64,000 nucleotides of DNA from Bacillus pumilus (GCF_024498355.1 NZ_CP101833.1:229001-293000), one strand, 5' to 3'. Shown: positions 29,179 through 38,342, counted from the first letter of the stretch. Numbers and translations are program-made. Notes: generated by a model not told the origin, from the letters alone.

Positions 29179-29496
29179 ATGAATGCACAATTAAAAAAAG
29201 GATTGCTGGAATTTTGTGTACTGGCGGTATTAAAGAAAGGCGATTCCTATGGTTATCAAATCATTAAAGATATGTCCCATTGTATTGAGATATCTGAATC
29301 AACATTATATCCAATATTAAAGCGGCTAGAGCAAAACAATTATGTAGAGACCTATTCCCAGGAACATAACAGTCGATTAAGAAAGTACTACCGGATGACA
29401 AAAAGCGGCAGGGAGCATATGGCGCAGTTTTTAGAGGAATGGGATCAGGTGATGGCGATTTACGACTTTATTTCTGGAGGACAGGGCAATGAATAA
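29179..29496 (+). CDS. PadR-family transcriptional regulator
   Basis: A 105-residue winged-helix repressor. The N-terminal QLKKGLLEFCVLAVLKKGDS, then YGYQIIK and STLYPILKRLE are the PadR signature. A near-perfect palindrome around 29139-29159 (atactatgtattgtatagtat) just upstream is a likely operator for autoregulation. It is translationally coupled to the DUF1700 gene (8-base overlap). Such padR-DUF1700 pairs often answer envelope stress. Confidence 0.88.
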   Translation: MNAQLKKGLLEFCVLAVLKKGDSYGYQIIKDMSHCIEISESTLYPILKRLEQNNYVETYSQEHNSRLRKYYRMTKSGREHMAQFLEEWDQVMAIYDFISGGQGNE

Positions 29497-30076
29497 AAAA
29501 GAATTTTTAGCCAGCTTAGAGAAGCACCTGCATCGTCTAGGCGAAAAAGAAAGTGAACGGTTTATCGAATACTACGATGAGATGATCGAGGATTATCAGG
29601 AAGATGGATACAGTGAACAGGAAGCGGTTCATCAAGTCGGGCAGCCTGCCATCATCGCTGAAGGAATTATGAAGGAACAAGGAATGAAAACTGCTCAGGT
29701 GCCGACGTTTGGAGAAAAAGCCACAAGACTCTCCATTCTCATTTTAGGCTTTCCGTTATGGGGCAGTATTTTAGCAACAGTCTTCCTGCTGATTCTTTCT
29801 GTGTATATGGTGATTTGGTGCATTCCGCTCGTGACAGGTACAGTGACGCTGATTGGTCTGCTTGGAGGTTTTTGGAGCATCATTGGTTCTCCATTTATTT
29901 TTCAGGACGGTTTGCATGTGGTGGTGACGCAGATTGGCGTTGGTATTCTTCTATTAGGTGTTGGATTATTATGCGGCATAGCCACGGTGTATTTGACAAA
30001 GCTATTTGTGCATTTGACTGTTCAAACCACTAACGCATTCATGGGGATGTTTAGAAAAAAGGTCGTGAGAATATGA
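29489..30076 (+). CDS. DUF1700 (HAAS-domain) membrane protein
   Basis: A 195-residue protein. The N-terminal HAAS segment of about 55 residues (FLASLEKHLHRLGEKESERF, YYDEMIEDYQEDGYSEQEAV) is followed by four hydrophobic helices. Genes of this kind sit with PadR regulators and usually with a DUF4097 surface protein. Here its stop overlaps the start of a short 53-codon gene. Function unknown. Confidence 0.85.
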   Translation: MNKKEFLASLEKHLHRLGEKESERFIEYYDEMIEDYQEDGYSEQEAVHQVGQPAIIAEGIMKEQGMKTAQVPTFGEKATRLSILILGFPLWGSILATVFLLILSVYMVIWCIPLVTGTVTLIGLLGGFWSIIGSPFIFQDGLHVVVTQIGVGILLLGVGLLCGIATVYLTKLFVHLTVQTTNAFMGMFRKKVVRI

Positions 30077-30234
30077 ACGTGAATGAATTAAAGAAACAAT
30101 GCTTCAAATGGGGTATCATTTTCACCGTTGTCGGAGGAATTGTCATGGCAATTGGTTTTGCGCTATCAGGCTTTGATGTAGATGCATATCACACAAATGA
30201 CGAGCACAACGTGTTCCGCACCATCAATTGGTAG
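30073..30234 (+). CDS. Short membrane protein, possible DUF4097 remnant
   Basis: A 53-residue reading frame starting at an ATG that overlaps the DUF1700 stop (ATGA), so it is probably translated. It has one membrane helix (about 14-33) and a short polar end (HTNDEHNVFRTINW). In related padR-DUF1700 operons the third gene encodes a longer protein with a membrane segment followed by a DUF4097 beta-helix domain; this may be its truncated beginning. It could equally be a genuine small protein. Confidence 0.55.
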   Translation: MNVNELKKQCFKWGIIFTVVGGIVMAIGFALSGFDVDAYHTNDEHNVFRTINW

Positions 30235-30251
30235 ACGGTCATTATGAAATG

Positions 30252-30280
30252 AAAAAACCCGCTTATGCGGGTCTTTTTTT
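30252..30280. terminator. Bidirectional terminator
   Basis: The stem acccgc / gcgggt flanked by A and T runs lies between convergent genes. Confidence 0.85.
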
Positions 30281-31480
30281 CGCTCGGGCAACAAAGAAGA
30301 AATAACAACAAAGTGCGCCAAGTTCACAAAGCATAATAATCAGGCCCATTGGAAAGGCCGTTTGGCTGCCGGCTAAGCCGACAAGAGGTGTCATGCATGC
30401 GCCTAGCAGCATTTGCGCGACACCGATGAGGGCAGCAGCACTCCCTGCATGCGCACCGTGGTGCTGCATCGCAAGAGACGGTGCAGAGGTGCCGACAATC
30501 CCAACGCTTGAGACAACAAAAAAGAGCGGAATGAGAATGCCATACAATCCTGCATCAATGGAAATCATGATAAATAGGGTGACGCCGCCTAGGGCAGCTG
30601 TCAGCAGTCCAATGCGAAGGACTTTCTCTTCTCCGATTTTTGCAGCGACACGGGCAAATACTTGTCCAGCTGTGATAATGCCAAGACTATTCACCGCAAA
30701 GGCAGCACTAAATCCTTGTGGAGAAAGGTGAAAAAGATCCTGGAGCACAAACGGTGAGCCAGAAATATAGGCAAACATCGCTGCGAATACAAGACCTTGC
30801 GAGAGAGCATATCCAACAAAGAGACGGTCACTCGCTAAAATTTTCATGGCACCAACAATCTGTTGAAAGCCTCCGGTCTGTCTGCGCTCCGCAGGTAAGC
30901 TTTCCTGTAGTGAAAACATTGATCTGACCAGCATCAAAGCCCCAAGGATTCCTAGTAGAACAAATACACCCTGCCATGTTGTGAAGCGTAAAATCTGTCC
31001 GCCCACAATCGGTGCCGCTGCCGGAGCAACTCCGTTGACTAGCATTAGCAGTGCAAAGAATTTCGTCATCTCTGACCCTTCATAATGATCTCGTACGATG
31101 GCTCGTGCAATCACAATACCTGCTGAACCAGCGAGTCCTTGAATCAGCCTTAAGAGAATGAACGTCCAAATCGATGTGACCACTGTACATAAAAGAGATG
31201 CTGCTATAAAGATGAGTAAGCCAATCATCAGCGGCTTTCTTCTCCCGATCGTATCACTGATCGGTCCCGCAATCAGCTGTCCAAGCGCGAGTCCAATCAA
31301 ACAAGCCATGAGACTTAATTGGGACAAAGCCGTGCTTGCTTCAAAATCCCGGGCGATATTAGGCAAAGCAGGTAAATACATATCCATTGCCAGCGGTGCA
31401 AGGGCTGTTAAAGAACCAAGCAATGCGGCAAGGAGAAATCGATTTTTTTTCGATTCTTGGGGATAAGATAAAGAACTCAT
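30263..31480 (-). CDS. Bcr/CflA-type drug efflux MFS transporter
   Basis: A 405-residue major facilitator with twelve predicted helices. The motif GQLIAGPISDTIGRRKPL between helices 2 and 3 is the MFS motif A of the Bcr/CflA group (drug:H+ antiport, DHA1). B. subtilis YdgK is a similar protein. Substrates are unknown. GAGGAG precedes the ATG. Monocistronic; its 3' end lies inside the shared terminator. Confidence 0.87.
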   Translation of the reverse strand: MSSLSYPQESKKNRFLLAALLGSLTALAPLAMDMYLPALPNIARDFEASTALSQLSLMACLIGLALGQLIAGPISDTIGRRKPLMIGLLIFIAASLLCTVVTSIWTFILLRLIQGLAGSAGIVIARAIVRDHYEGSEMTKFFALLMLVNGVAPAAAPIVGGQILRFTTWQGVFVLLGILGALMLVRSMFSLQESLPAERRQTGGFQQIVGAMKILASDRLFVGYALSQGLVFAAMFAYISGSPFVLQDLFHLSPQGFSAAFAVNSLGIITAGQVFARVAAKIGEEKVLRIGLLTAALGGVTLFIMISIDAGLYGILIPLFFVVSSVGIVGTSAPSLAMQHHGAHAGSAAALIGVAQMLLGACMTPLVGLAGSQTAFPMGLIIMLCELGALCCYFFFVARAKKRPA

Positions 31481-31694
31481 ATGATGACAACACTCCTCGT
31501 ATACTTCCTCAAATCAGCATAATGAATCAAGCGTTCCTTTTCAATGAAAAATTTCGAAAGCCGATTTCGGGCAAAATGATTGATCTTTCGAATGAGACTC
31601 TTTACATTGAATGAGTAGAGAAAAGAACGAGATCATCGGCATGCATTGATTACATGATACGTATATCGATCCATAGACAACAGGAGGTGCTGAC

Positions 31695-32243
31695 ATGAAG
31701 CAGAAAGAGTTGATGATTCGCCCAGCAGTCAAAGAAGATCATAAGGCCATCAGGCACGTGCTGATCAAATCATACGCACAGTATGAACCTCAATTTACAG
31801 AAGAAGGCTGGCAAAATTATTCTGCAGCACTTGCAGCAGCTGTAGATAATCCGAACATGGAGCTCATGCTTGTAGCTGAGCTTGAGGACAAGGTTGTGGG
31901 GACGCTTCAAATGTTCCGGTCATCTGAACAAGCGTATGACAAACCTGAAATGGGCATTACATCAGCCATTGTCCGGTTTTTAGGAGTAGATCCTGATGTC
32001 AGGGGAAAAGGAATCGCAGAGTCATTGTTACGTAAAAGTATTGAACTGACGCAATCATGGGGCGAGAATGTCCTGTATCTTCATACATCTGATAAAATGC
32101 AGGCCGCCATTCGTCTATATGAAAGAATGGGCTTTGAGCGTGCACTTGATAAAGAATTTGTGAATCAAAATGGGACGCATGTGAAGAGCTATCGATATGT
32201 GATCCAGAAAGAACAGCCGGCTGGTTCATCACATCACGCGTAA
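31695..32243 (+). CDS. GNAT-family N-acetyltransferase
   Basis: A 182-residue acetyltransferase. The acetyl-CoA binding motif A is visible at about 96-113 (FLGVDPDVRGKGIAESLL), followed by LYLHTSDKMQAAIRLYERMG at about 134-153. The substrate cannot be told. AGGAGGTG precedes the ATG. Monocistronic. Confidence 0.88.
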   Translation: MKQKELMIRPAVKEDHKAIRHVLIKSYAQYEPQFTEEGWQNYSAALAAAVDNPNMELMLVAELEDKVVGTLQMFRSSEQAYDKPEMGITSAIVRFLGVDPDVRGKGIAESLLRKSIELTQSWGENVLYLHTSDKMQAAIRLYERMGFERALDKEFVNQNGTHVKSYRYVIQKEQPAGSSHHA

Positions 32244-32245
32244 TA

Positions 32246-32286
32246 AAAGGAAGAGCAAGTCCTTCAGGGACAGCTCTTCCTTTTTC
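32246..32286. terminator. Bidirectional terminator
   Basis: The stem aaaggaagagc / gctcttccttt lies between the acetyltransferase and the convergent small gene. Confidence 0.85.
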
Positions 32287-32289
32287 AAT

Positions 32290-32493
32290 TTACGCCCACA
32301 ATACAAGCGCCCAATATGATACCCCCCACGAGAGTAAACCGAACATGACAAAGAATTTTAACATGCGCTTATAAGGGGACAGCTTTCGTTCTATCTTCGT
32401 TTTCACCTGCCGCCAATAAAGGGCATAGCCGCAAAAAATGAGGATGATTTGTCCAAGCTTTGTAAGGTTTTCAAGAATCGTGACTCCGTTCAT
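32290..32493 (-). CDS. Small membrane protein, unknown
   Basis: A 67-residue protein with two hydrophobic helices (about 8-26 and 46-66) separated by a basic loop (RQVKTKIERKLSPYKR). AGGTG precedes the ATG. No family is recognised. Confidence 0.6.
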   Translation of the reverse strand: MNGVTILENLTKLGQIILIFCGYALYWRQVKTKIERKLSPYKRMLKFFVMFGLLSWGVSYWALVLWA

Positions 32494-32606
32494 TTAATTC
32501 ACCTCATCATAGGTCTTCCATAAGTAAATACAGCAATCCTTTATTTCTTCAAAAAAAATCGGTGTATACTGGAAAGAGAGAACCTAGATGCAGAGGGAGT
32601 TGTGAC

Positions 32607-33146
32607 ATGTTGTTTTCGCTACAAGCGGATCGTTGGGATGAAGTAATCGAGAGAAAAATCAAATACGATCAGAAAGTTGTGGAACATACCTGTCAGCTGT
32701 TAGACGCACAGGGACAGCAGGCTGTGCTGTTTCACAAGATAGAAGACACGTTTATGATGAGGGCAGGCGATGGTGCTCTGACCATTCCAAAAGGGAGCTA
32801 TACGACCGCCTATTATTGGAAGGATCGTCCTTACAATTTATATTTCTGGAGGAATGATCAAGGGAAGGAACTTGGGTCTTATTTTAATATTGTGGGAGAT
32901 ACACGGTTCAACGGCCAGCTGGTCATGTTTGAAGATCTCATTGTTGATCTTCTCGTTCTTCCGAATGGTGATTTCTTTGTGTTGGATGAAGATGAGTTGC
33001 CAGAGAGTTTAACGGATTTTGAACACGGTTCAGTGCGCCGGGCATTAGAGGGTGTGATGGCTTCGTTAGAAAGCTTACTTGATCAAGTGAGGGCAGATGC
33101 CAAAGGAAAATATCATCACAGCTTGTTTGAGCCGATGTTAAAATAG
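32607..33146 (+). CDS. DUF402 domain protein
   Basis: A 179-residue DUF402 (FomD-like) protein. Blocks typical of the family are seen: IPKGSYTTAYYWKDRPYNLY, YFNIVGDTRF and a long acidic stretch DLIVDLLVLPNGDFFVLDED that may bind a divalent metal. Related proteins include nucleoside phosphatases and RNA-linked enzymes, but the function here is not known. The ATG at 32607 follows GAGGGA by eight bases. Confidence 0.8.
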   Translation: MLFSLQADRWDEVIERKIKYDQKVVEHTCQLLDAQGQQAVLFHKIEDTFMMRAGDGALTIPKGSYTTAYYWKDRPYNLYFWRNDQGKELGSYFNIVGDTRFNGQLVMFEDLIVDLLVLPNGDFFVLDEDELPESLTDFEHGSVRRALEGVMASLESLLDQVRADAKGKYHHSLFEPMLK

Positions 33147-33147
33147 A

Positions 33148-33182
33148 AAAAACGATTCCTTTCAAGCGAGGAATCGTTTTTT
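33148..33182. terminator. Bidirectional terminator
   Basis: The stem aaaacgattcc / ggaatcgtttt lies between the convergent DUF402 and epr genes. Confidence 0.85.
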
Positions 33183-33185
33183 CTG

Positions 33186-34817
33186 TTAAACCTTGATACG
33201 GTTTAATCGTTTTTGTAAACTGGTTTTCGTTTTGGAGGCTTTTAGCTGTTTGACAGCACTTTGAGCCGATGCTTTATTTTTCTTTGTCCGTTTGGCTTCA
33301 GCTTTTTTGACCTTTTGTTTGGCGTCTGTCACTTTCTTTTGATAGGCGACTTGTTTTTTTACCTTGTCGAGACGGTTTTGCAGGCTTGTTTTTTCTTTGC
33401 CTTTGTTTAGCTTTTTGATGGCCGTTTGGGCGCTTTTAATGGCGCCCTGCGTTTTGTTTTTTTCGGCTTTTTTGACCTTTGCACGTGCGGAACGGATATC
33501 GATGGTTGCTTGTACTTTTTTCACCCGTTCTGTGAGTGCTGTTTTTTGTTTGCTTGCAGTGAGTCGGCCGATTCTCGTTTTGGCTTGATCGACATCTGCC
33601 TGCTTTTTAGATGTTTCGGCTTTTTTGACAGCGCTTGTCGCAGCCTTTAAAAAGGTTGATTGCGGAACATATTGCACGCGGCCATAGCCGAATTGTGAAT
33701 CCTTTCCTTTCGCACCAAGATCCACTGTATAGCTGCGCAATAAGGTGCGAAGCTGTGCATTTGTTTTCTTCGGATGAAGCTGCTTTAACAGCGCCAGCAT
33801 TCCTGTGACATGCGGTGCAGCTTGTGATGTACCAGTTGCATACCAATATTCATTTTTCAAATAAGTGCTGATGACGTTCTCGCCAGGGGCAGAAAATTCG
33901 ATCCCTTTCCCTGTATTGGAGATAGACGCGAGTTTGTCTTTGGCAGTTGTTGCGGAGACAGCAATGACGCTATTGTATGCGGCAGGATAGCTAATATCAT
34001 TCTTCTTCCCGTCATTTCCGCTTGCAGCAACCACCAGCAGTCCTTTTTTGTATGCTTCATCTACAGCTGAGCGCAAAATCGGAATATTATCTTCAAAGCC
34101 TAGACTTAGATTGATGATGTCCATCTTATTGGTAATGGCCCAATCGATGCCTCGAAGCAGACTGTATAAGTCGCCTTCTCCCTTTTTATCTAACACTTTC
34201 ACAGCATACAGCTTCACGCCAGAAGCGACGCCGACTGTGCCATAATCGTTATTGAGCGCCCCAATAGTGCCAGCGACATGTGTTCCATGTCCTTCATCAT
34301 CTTTATAAGAGGATGTGTAATTCACGAATGACTTACCACCGGCTACCTTTAAATCCTCATGTGGGAAAATACCAGTATCTAAAACGGCTACTTTCACATT
34401 TTTACCTGTGACGCCTTCTTTGATCGCTTGCTTTACATTTAGCTTTTGCAGGTTGTACGACTTTTGTACCAATGCATCCTGGCCAGTAGCACCTGCGTTT
34501 TTTTTCACGGTAGAAGAAGCGAGTTTGACTTTCACATTCTTTGAGACATAAGCGATGTTAGGGTCTTTTTTGAATGAGGTGACCGCTTGTTCATCTGCTG
34601 TCACAGCGACAGCGGGAAGGTGTATGTACTGTGCGTTCACTTTTTCACTTTCTTGAATAGCGGTTTGCTTCCCTTTTTGATTTTTATAGACGATGATAAC
34701 ATCTGTTTCTTTTGGCGGTGCAGCTGCCTGCGAATGGAAGGGCAAAGCAGTTGTCAAAGCAAGAAGAAACGCGATGACCACGAATATTTTCTTTTTCAAG
34801 GCAATGGCTCCTTGCAT
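33186..34817 (-). CDS. epr: Minor extracellular serine protease Epr
   Basis: A 543-residue secreted subtilase. Signal peptide (about 1-32), I9 propeptide (about 38-100), S8 domain with D147 (VAVLDTGI), H177 (EGHGTH) and S331 (GTSQAAPH), then a lysine/alanine-rich C-terminal region of about 150 residues made of repeated units (SAQSAVKQL, KTSLQKRLNRIK). This tail pattern is what I remember of B. subtilis Epr, where it is linked to swarming. Two starts are plausible: ATG 34817 (GGAGG nine bases away) or TTG 34799 (AAGGAG nine bases away). Confidence 0.88.
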   Translation of the reverse strand: MQGAIALKKKIFVVIAFLLALTTALPFHSQAAAPPKETDVIIVYKNQKGKQTAIQESEKVNAQYIHLPAVAVTADEQAVTSFKKDPNIAYVSKNVKVKLASSTVKKNAGATGQDALVQKSYNLQKLNVKQAIKEGVTGKNVKVAVLDTGIFPHEDLKVAGGKSFVNYTSSYKDDEGHGTHVAGTIGALNNDYGTVGVASGVKLYAVKVLDKKGEGDLYSLLRGIDWAITNKMDIINLSLGFEDNIPILRSAVDEAYKKGLLVVAASGNDGKKNDISYPAAYNSVIAVSATTAKDKLASISNTGKGIEFSAPGENVISTYLKNEYWYATGTSQAAPHVTGMLALLKQLHPKKTNAQLRTLLRSYTVDLGAKGKDSQFGYGRVQYVPQSTFLKAATSAVKKAETSKKQADVDQAKTRIGRLTASKQKTALTERVKKVQATIDIRSARAKVKKAEKNKTQGAIKSAQTAIKKLNKGKEKTSLQNRLDKVKKQVAYQKKVTDAKQKVKKAEAKRTKKNKASAQSAVKQLKASKTKTSLQKRLNRIKV

Positions 34818-34986
34818 ACGAGATGACCTCCGTCTTTTTTTCTTTATTATATCGGAGAAATCAGATGGATGGTTAGAAGAATCATAGTCTTGTCAGAAAA
34901 TTTTTTTGCAAGTAGCCTGAAATTGAAATTCATACAATTCTAGTAGACAATAGAGAGATCATAATAAGAGAAAGAAGGACATGCCG

Positions 34987-36468
34987 ATGAACGTAAAAGA
35001 GTATATGACGTATGATGCGACTGGCCTGGCAGCACTTGTACGGAAAAAGCAGGTAACATCTGAGGAGCTTGTACATGCCGCATTTGCTAGATTGGAGGAG
35101 GTCAATCCAGAACTAAATGCGGTGATCCAGACAAGACATGATCAAGTGTTAAAAGACATGAAGCAATTAGATATGGATCAGCCGTTTGCGGGTGTTCCGT
35201 TTGTGCTGAAAAATATATCGCAAGGGCTGAAAAATGAACCGCTGACAGCAGGTGCTATGCTGCTAAAGGATGTAAAGGCGAAAACGGACTCCCACTTTGT
35301 CCATCGATTGAAGCAGGCTGGGCTCCTTATGATCGGCCATACAAACACACCGGAATTCGGTTTGAGGAATGTGACAGAACCCGCTTTACATGGTCCAACG
35401 AGGAATCCTTGGAACGCCGCGCATTCCCCGGGCGGTTCAAGCGGCGGGACGGCTGCGGCTGTTGCAAGCGGTATCGTTCCTGCGGGCGGAGCAAGTGATG
35501 GCGGAGGATCCATTCGTATACCCGCATCCTTTACGGGTTTGTTTGGACTCAAGCCAACACGAGGTAGGACGCCAGTAGGTCCAGGTGCAGGAAGACAGTG
35601 GCAGGGTGCTTCCATTGACTTTACACTCACAAAAACAGTTCGAGACAGTGCAGCTCTTCTTGATCTGCTTCAGGTCATTCAGCCAGAAGCAGCTTTCCAA
35701 ACCCCGTTATACGACGGCAGCTACCAAGAGGATCTGGTGAAACGTACCTCTTCAATGCGAATTGCTTACAGCGTAGAATCTCCAGTTGGCACAAAGGTCA
35801 GTGAGGAAGCGAAGCAGGCGGTACTGCAAACGGTGAAATGGCTGAGTGAGCAAGGGCACCAACTAGAGGAAGCGAAACCGGCAATCGATGGTATTCATCT
35901 GATGCAGCAATATTACGTCATGAACAGCGGAGAAATGTCTGCATTATTCACTTCCTTGGCTCGTTCACTAGGGCGTCCAGTGAAGCCCGAGGAAACAGAT
36001 ATCGTGGCATGGGTGCTGGCGGAGGCTGGAAAGAATGTGACCGCTGCCGCCTATACAGAAAGTCTTGATGCGTGGGATATGGCCGCAGCACAAATGGCCG
36101 CATTTCATCAAACCTACGATCTTTATGTGACACCAGCTACTGCCTATTCGGCTCCAAAGATTGGTGAGCTTATGCATTCGGATCAGGAAATAGCCGCACT
36201 TTTACGTGTGTCTTCTCTTTCCATGCAAGCGCAGCAGGATCTCATTTATGACATGTTCCTAAAGAGTCTGACCTACACTCCATTTACACAGCTTGCCAAC
36301 TTAACAGGTCAGCCTTCTATGAGTGTTCCTGTTCATCTCACTGGGGCGGGCATGCCTTTAGGTGTACAGGTGACAGCGCCTAAAGGAAAAGAGGACTGGC
36401 TGCTCAGACTTGCAGTTGAAATGGAGACTTCCTCGATTTGGAAAGGGACAAATCAATTAAATGAATAA
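34987..36468 (+). CDS. Amidase (amidase-signature family)
   Basis: A 493-residue amidohydrolase. The Ser-cisSer-Lys triad is visible: K75 (PFVLKN), S152 in HSPGGSSGG and S175 in GGGSIRIPAS. The glycine-rich signature block lies between. Substrate unknown; it could hydrolyse aliphatic or aromatic amides or act like 6-aminohexanoate hydrolase. The ATG at 34987 is seven bases after AAGAAGGA; the ATG at 34981 is too close. The TetR-type qdoR gene begins 46 bases downstream, so they may share a transcript. Confidence 0.9.
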   Translation: MNVKEYMTYDATGLAALVRKKQVTSEELVHAAFARLEEVNPELNAVIQTRHDQVLKDMKQLDMDQPFAGVPFVLKNISQGLKNEPLTAGAMLLKDVKAKTDSHFVHRLKQAGLLMIGHTNTPEFGLRNVTEPALHGPTRNPWNAAHSPGGSSGGTAAAVASGIVPAGGASDGGGSIRIPASFTGLFGLKPTRGRTPVGPGAGRQWQGASIDFTLTKTVRDSAALLDLLQVIQPEAAFQTPLYDGSYQEDLVKRTSSMRIAYSVESPVGTKVSEEAKQAVLQTVKWLSEQGHQLEEAKPAIDGIHLMQQYYVMNSGEMSALFTSLARSLGRPVKPEETDIVAWVLAEAGKNVTAAAYTESLDAWDMAAAQMAAFHQTYDLYVTPATAYSAPKIGELMHSDQEIAALLRVSSLSMQAQQDLIYDMFLKSLTYTPFTQLANLTGQPSMSVPVHLTGAGMPLGVQVTAPKGKEDWLLRLAVEMETSSIWKGTNQLNE

Positions 36469-36514
36469 CACGATGAAATCGACTTTGGTCTATGGAGGGA
36501 AAGGGGTGTCACAC

Positions 36515-37078
36515 GTGAGTACGAAGGACAAAGTCATTCAAACGGCCGCACTTCTTTTGCGTAAACAGGGGTATCATGCGACAGGATTGAATCAAATCAT
36601 TAGAGAGAGCGGCACGCCTAAAGGATCTCTTTATTATTACTTTCCAAATGGAAAAGAAGAGCTAGCCATAGCAGCTGTTGAATATATTAGTCAAAAGGTC
36701 ATCAATCGAATTGAAGAAAGCTTTGCCTATTCGGATGACCCATATATCGCCATCGATCGTTTTATGACAAACATTATTCAGGGATTTATGGAGCAAGAAA
36801 GTGAAAGAGGGATTCCGATTGTCTTGCTGGCGGCAGAGTCAAAACCAGAGCATACAAAGCTGCATGATGCTTGCAAACAAGAAATGATCCGCTGGCAAGA
36901 GCTTGTGAAAGAAAAGCTGATGAACACCGGTTATGAAGAAAACAAAGCCGATGAGCTGGCTTCTCTCCTTCATTCAATGGTGATCGGAGGTCTATCGATG
37001 ACCACTGCTCTCAAGCAAACGACACCTTTAGAACACGTAAAATGTTACCTTAGACACTTATTTATGCGAGAGGAGTAA
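36515..37078 (+). CDS. qdoR: TetR-family repressor, QdoR/LmrA type
   Basis: A 187-residue TetR/AcrR repressor. The N-terminal helix-turn-helix (QGYHATGLNQIIRESGTPKG, SLYYYFPNGKEEL) is nearly the same as in B. subtilis LmrA and QdoR (YxaF), which respond to flavonoids such as quercetin and fisetin. A matching operator lies 24 bases downstream, before the quercetin dioxygenase gene. The start is taken as GTG 36515 behind AAGGGG by analogy of length; GTG 36506 is an alternative. Confidence 0.83.
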   Translation: MSTKDKVIQTAALLLRKQGYHATGLNQIIRESGTPKGSLYYYFPNGKEELAIAAVEYISQKVINRIEESFAYSDDPYIAIDRFMTNIIQGFMEQESERGIPIVLLAAESKPEHTKLHDACKQEMIRWQELVKEKLMNTGYEENKADELASLLHSMVIGGLSMTTALKQTTPLEHVKCYLRHLFMREE

Positions 37079-37101
37079 AATCTCTCGCATATTGTCTATC
37101 T

Positions 37102-37121
37102 ATTATATCAATTGGTCTATA
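37102..37121. promoter_or_regulatory. QdoR/LmrA-type operator before qdoI
   Basis: attatatcaattggtctata fits the remembered LmrA/QdoR box (AWTATA....GGTCTATA). It overlaps a TATAAT-like -10 box at 37120-37125, so bound repressor would block transcription of the dioxygenase gene. Confidence 0.7.
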
Positions 37122-37158
37122 TAATAAAGATAGTCAATTAGTCATGAGGAGTGATGGG

Positions 37159-38181
37159 ATGTCGGAGCAACCGCAATCGATCAAGCAATCCGAAGGTACC
37201 TCTTTTTATACCGTGTCTGGTTCGGGAAAGCTGTATGGTTTGGAGAATCAGCTTGTTCATGTGCTGGCAGAAGCAAATCAAACGAATCAACTGTTTGAGC
37301 TTGTCTTAATCACAGGTGGGAAAGGAGCTTATTTTCCACTGCATTGTCATGAGACATTATTTGAAACCATCTTTGTGCTCGAAGGTAAGCTTGAGGTGAT
37401 GCTGGACGGTAAAAAATATATGGTGACAGCGTGCGATTATATTCATATTCCGCCTAAAACAATTCATGGCTACAGAATGCATAGTCACAAAACAAGGTTT
37501 ATTTCGTATACATTGGGCGGACAAATGACAGATATCTATCAGCAAATTGGGAAAAGGCTCTTGCAGAATGAATGGCCGATGACCGATCAAACCTTTGATG
37601 CAGACTGTTTTCAACAAGCTGAAAAAGAAAGCGATCTCATGCTGATGCACGGAATCAGAGAGCTATCGAATACAACCAAGCCCTCAGTGTTATTTCATAG
37701 TCAGCTCCCTCATTCAGTGCAGCCCTATGTATTAGAGGCTGGTGAAGGGAAGCAATACATCATTGATGGTCAGCTTCATGAGCTGATTGCGACAACAGAA
37801 ACAACAGGAGGCGGATTCAGTCATTTTGTGATAGAAGGGACGAAAGGAAAATATTTTCCTCCGCACTATCATCAAGTGCATACAGAAGCACTCTATTGTG
37901 TTGAAGGGAAAATGAACCTTCATTTGAACGGAGAGGATATTTGTCTAATGCCGGGTGACTTTGCCTATATACCGCCGGATACCATCCACGCTTATGAATT
38001 AGTGTCTCATTCAAATAAATTTTTGATTTTGCTGCTCCCTGGAGATATTGAGCAATTATATGAACAGTTTGAAGAATCTCAAAGCCCAAGTATGTGTCCT
38101 TATTTTATTCACGAAGGGAACCTGATGATCGATCGGGAGACATCAGCTCAATATGATTTGTATTTTCTCGAAAAAGAATGA
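37159..38181 (+). CDS. qdoI: Quercetin 2,3-dioxygenase
   Basis: A 340-residue bicupin of the YxaG/QdoI type, which opens the heterocyclic ring of quercetin with release of CO. Both cupins keep metal ligands: H62, H64, E69 and H103 in the first, the same positions as I recall for YxaG, and H236, H238, E243 and H277 in the second. Cytoplasmic. The ATG at 37159 follows GAGGAG by seven bases; an ATG at 37144 overlaps that site. Expected to be induced by flavonoids through QdoR. Confidence 0.9.
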   Translation: MSEQPQSIKQSEGTSFYTVSGSGKLYGLENQLVHVLAEANQTNQLFELVLITGGKGAYFPLHCHETLFETIFVLEGKLEVMLDGKKYMVTACDYIHIPPKTIHGYRMHSHKTRFISYTLGGQMTDIYQQIGKRLLQNEWPMTDQTFDADCFQQAEKESDLMLMHGIRELSNTTKPSVLFHSQLPHSVQPYVLEAGEGKQYIIDGQLHELIATTETTGGGFSHFVIEGTKGKYFPPHYHQVHTEALYCVEGKMNLHLNGEDICLMPGDFAYIPPDTIHAYELVSHSNKFLILLLPGDIEQLYEQFEESQSPSMCPYFIHEGNLMIDRETSAQYDLYFLEKE

Positions 38182-38182
38182 G

Positions 38183-38200
38183 TGTGTAACGCGTTACACA
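38183..38200. other. Perfect 18-bp palindrome
   Basis: tgtgtaacgcgttacaca is a perfect dyad one base after the qdoI stop codon and before its terminator. It looks like a protein-binding operator (possibly for the downstream dehydrogenase gene) rather than a terminator. Confidence 0.6.
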
Positions 38201-38209
38201 TGTTCCATC

Positions 38210-38243
38210 AAAAGCCTGTCGAATCAATCGACGGGCTTTTTCG
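38210..38243 (+). terminator. Terminator after qdoI
   Basis: The stem aaaagcctgtcga / tcgacgggctttt is followed by Ts. Confidence 0.85.
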
Positions 38244-38342
38244 CCTTTCGTCTTCGTGACATATATTCCTGATCTGATGAATGAACCATCCATTCAAGGT
38301 GAAGATAAGGGAAGATGACTCGAGTGAAAGGAGGAAATGCAT

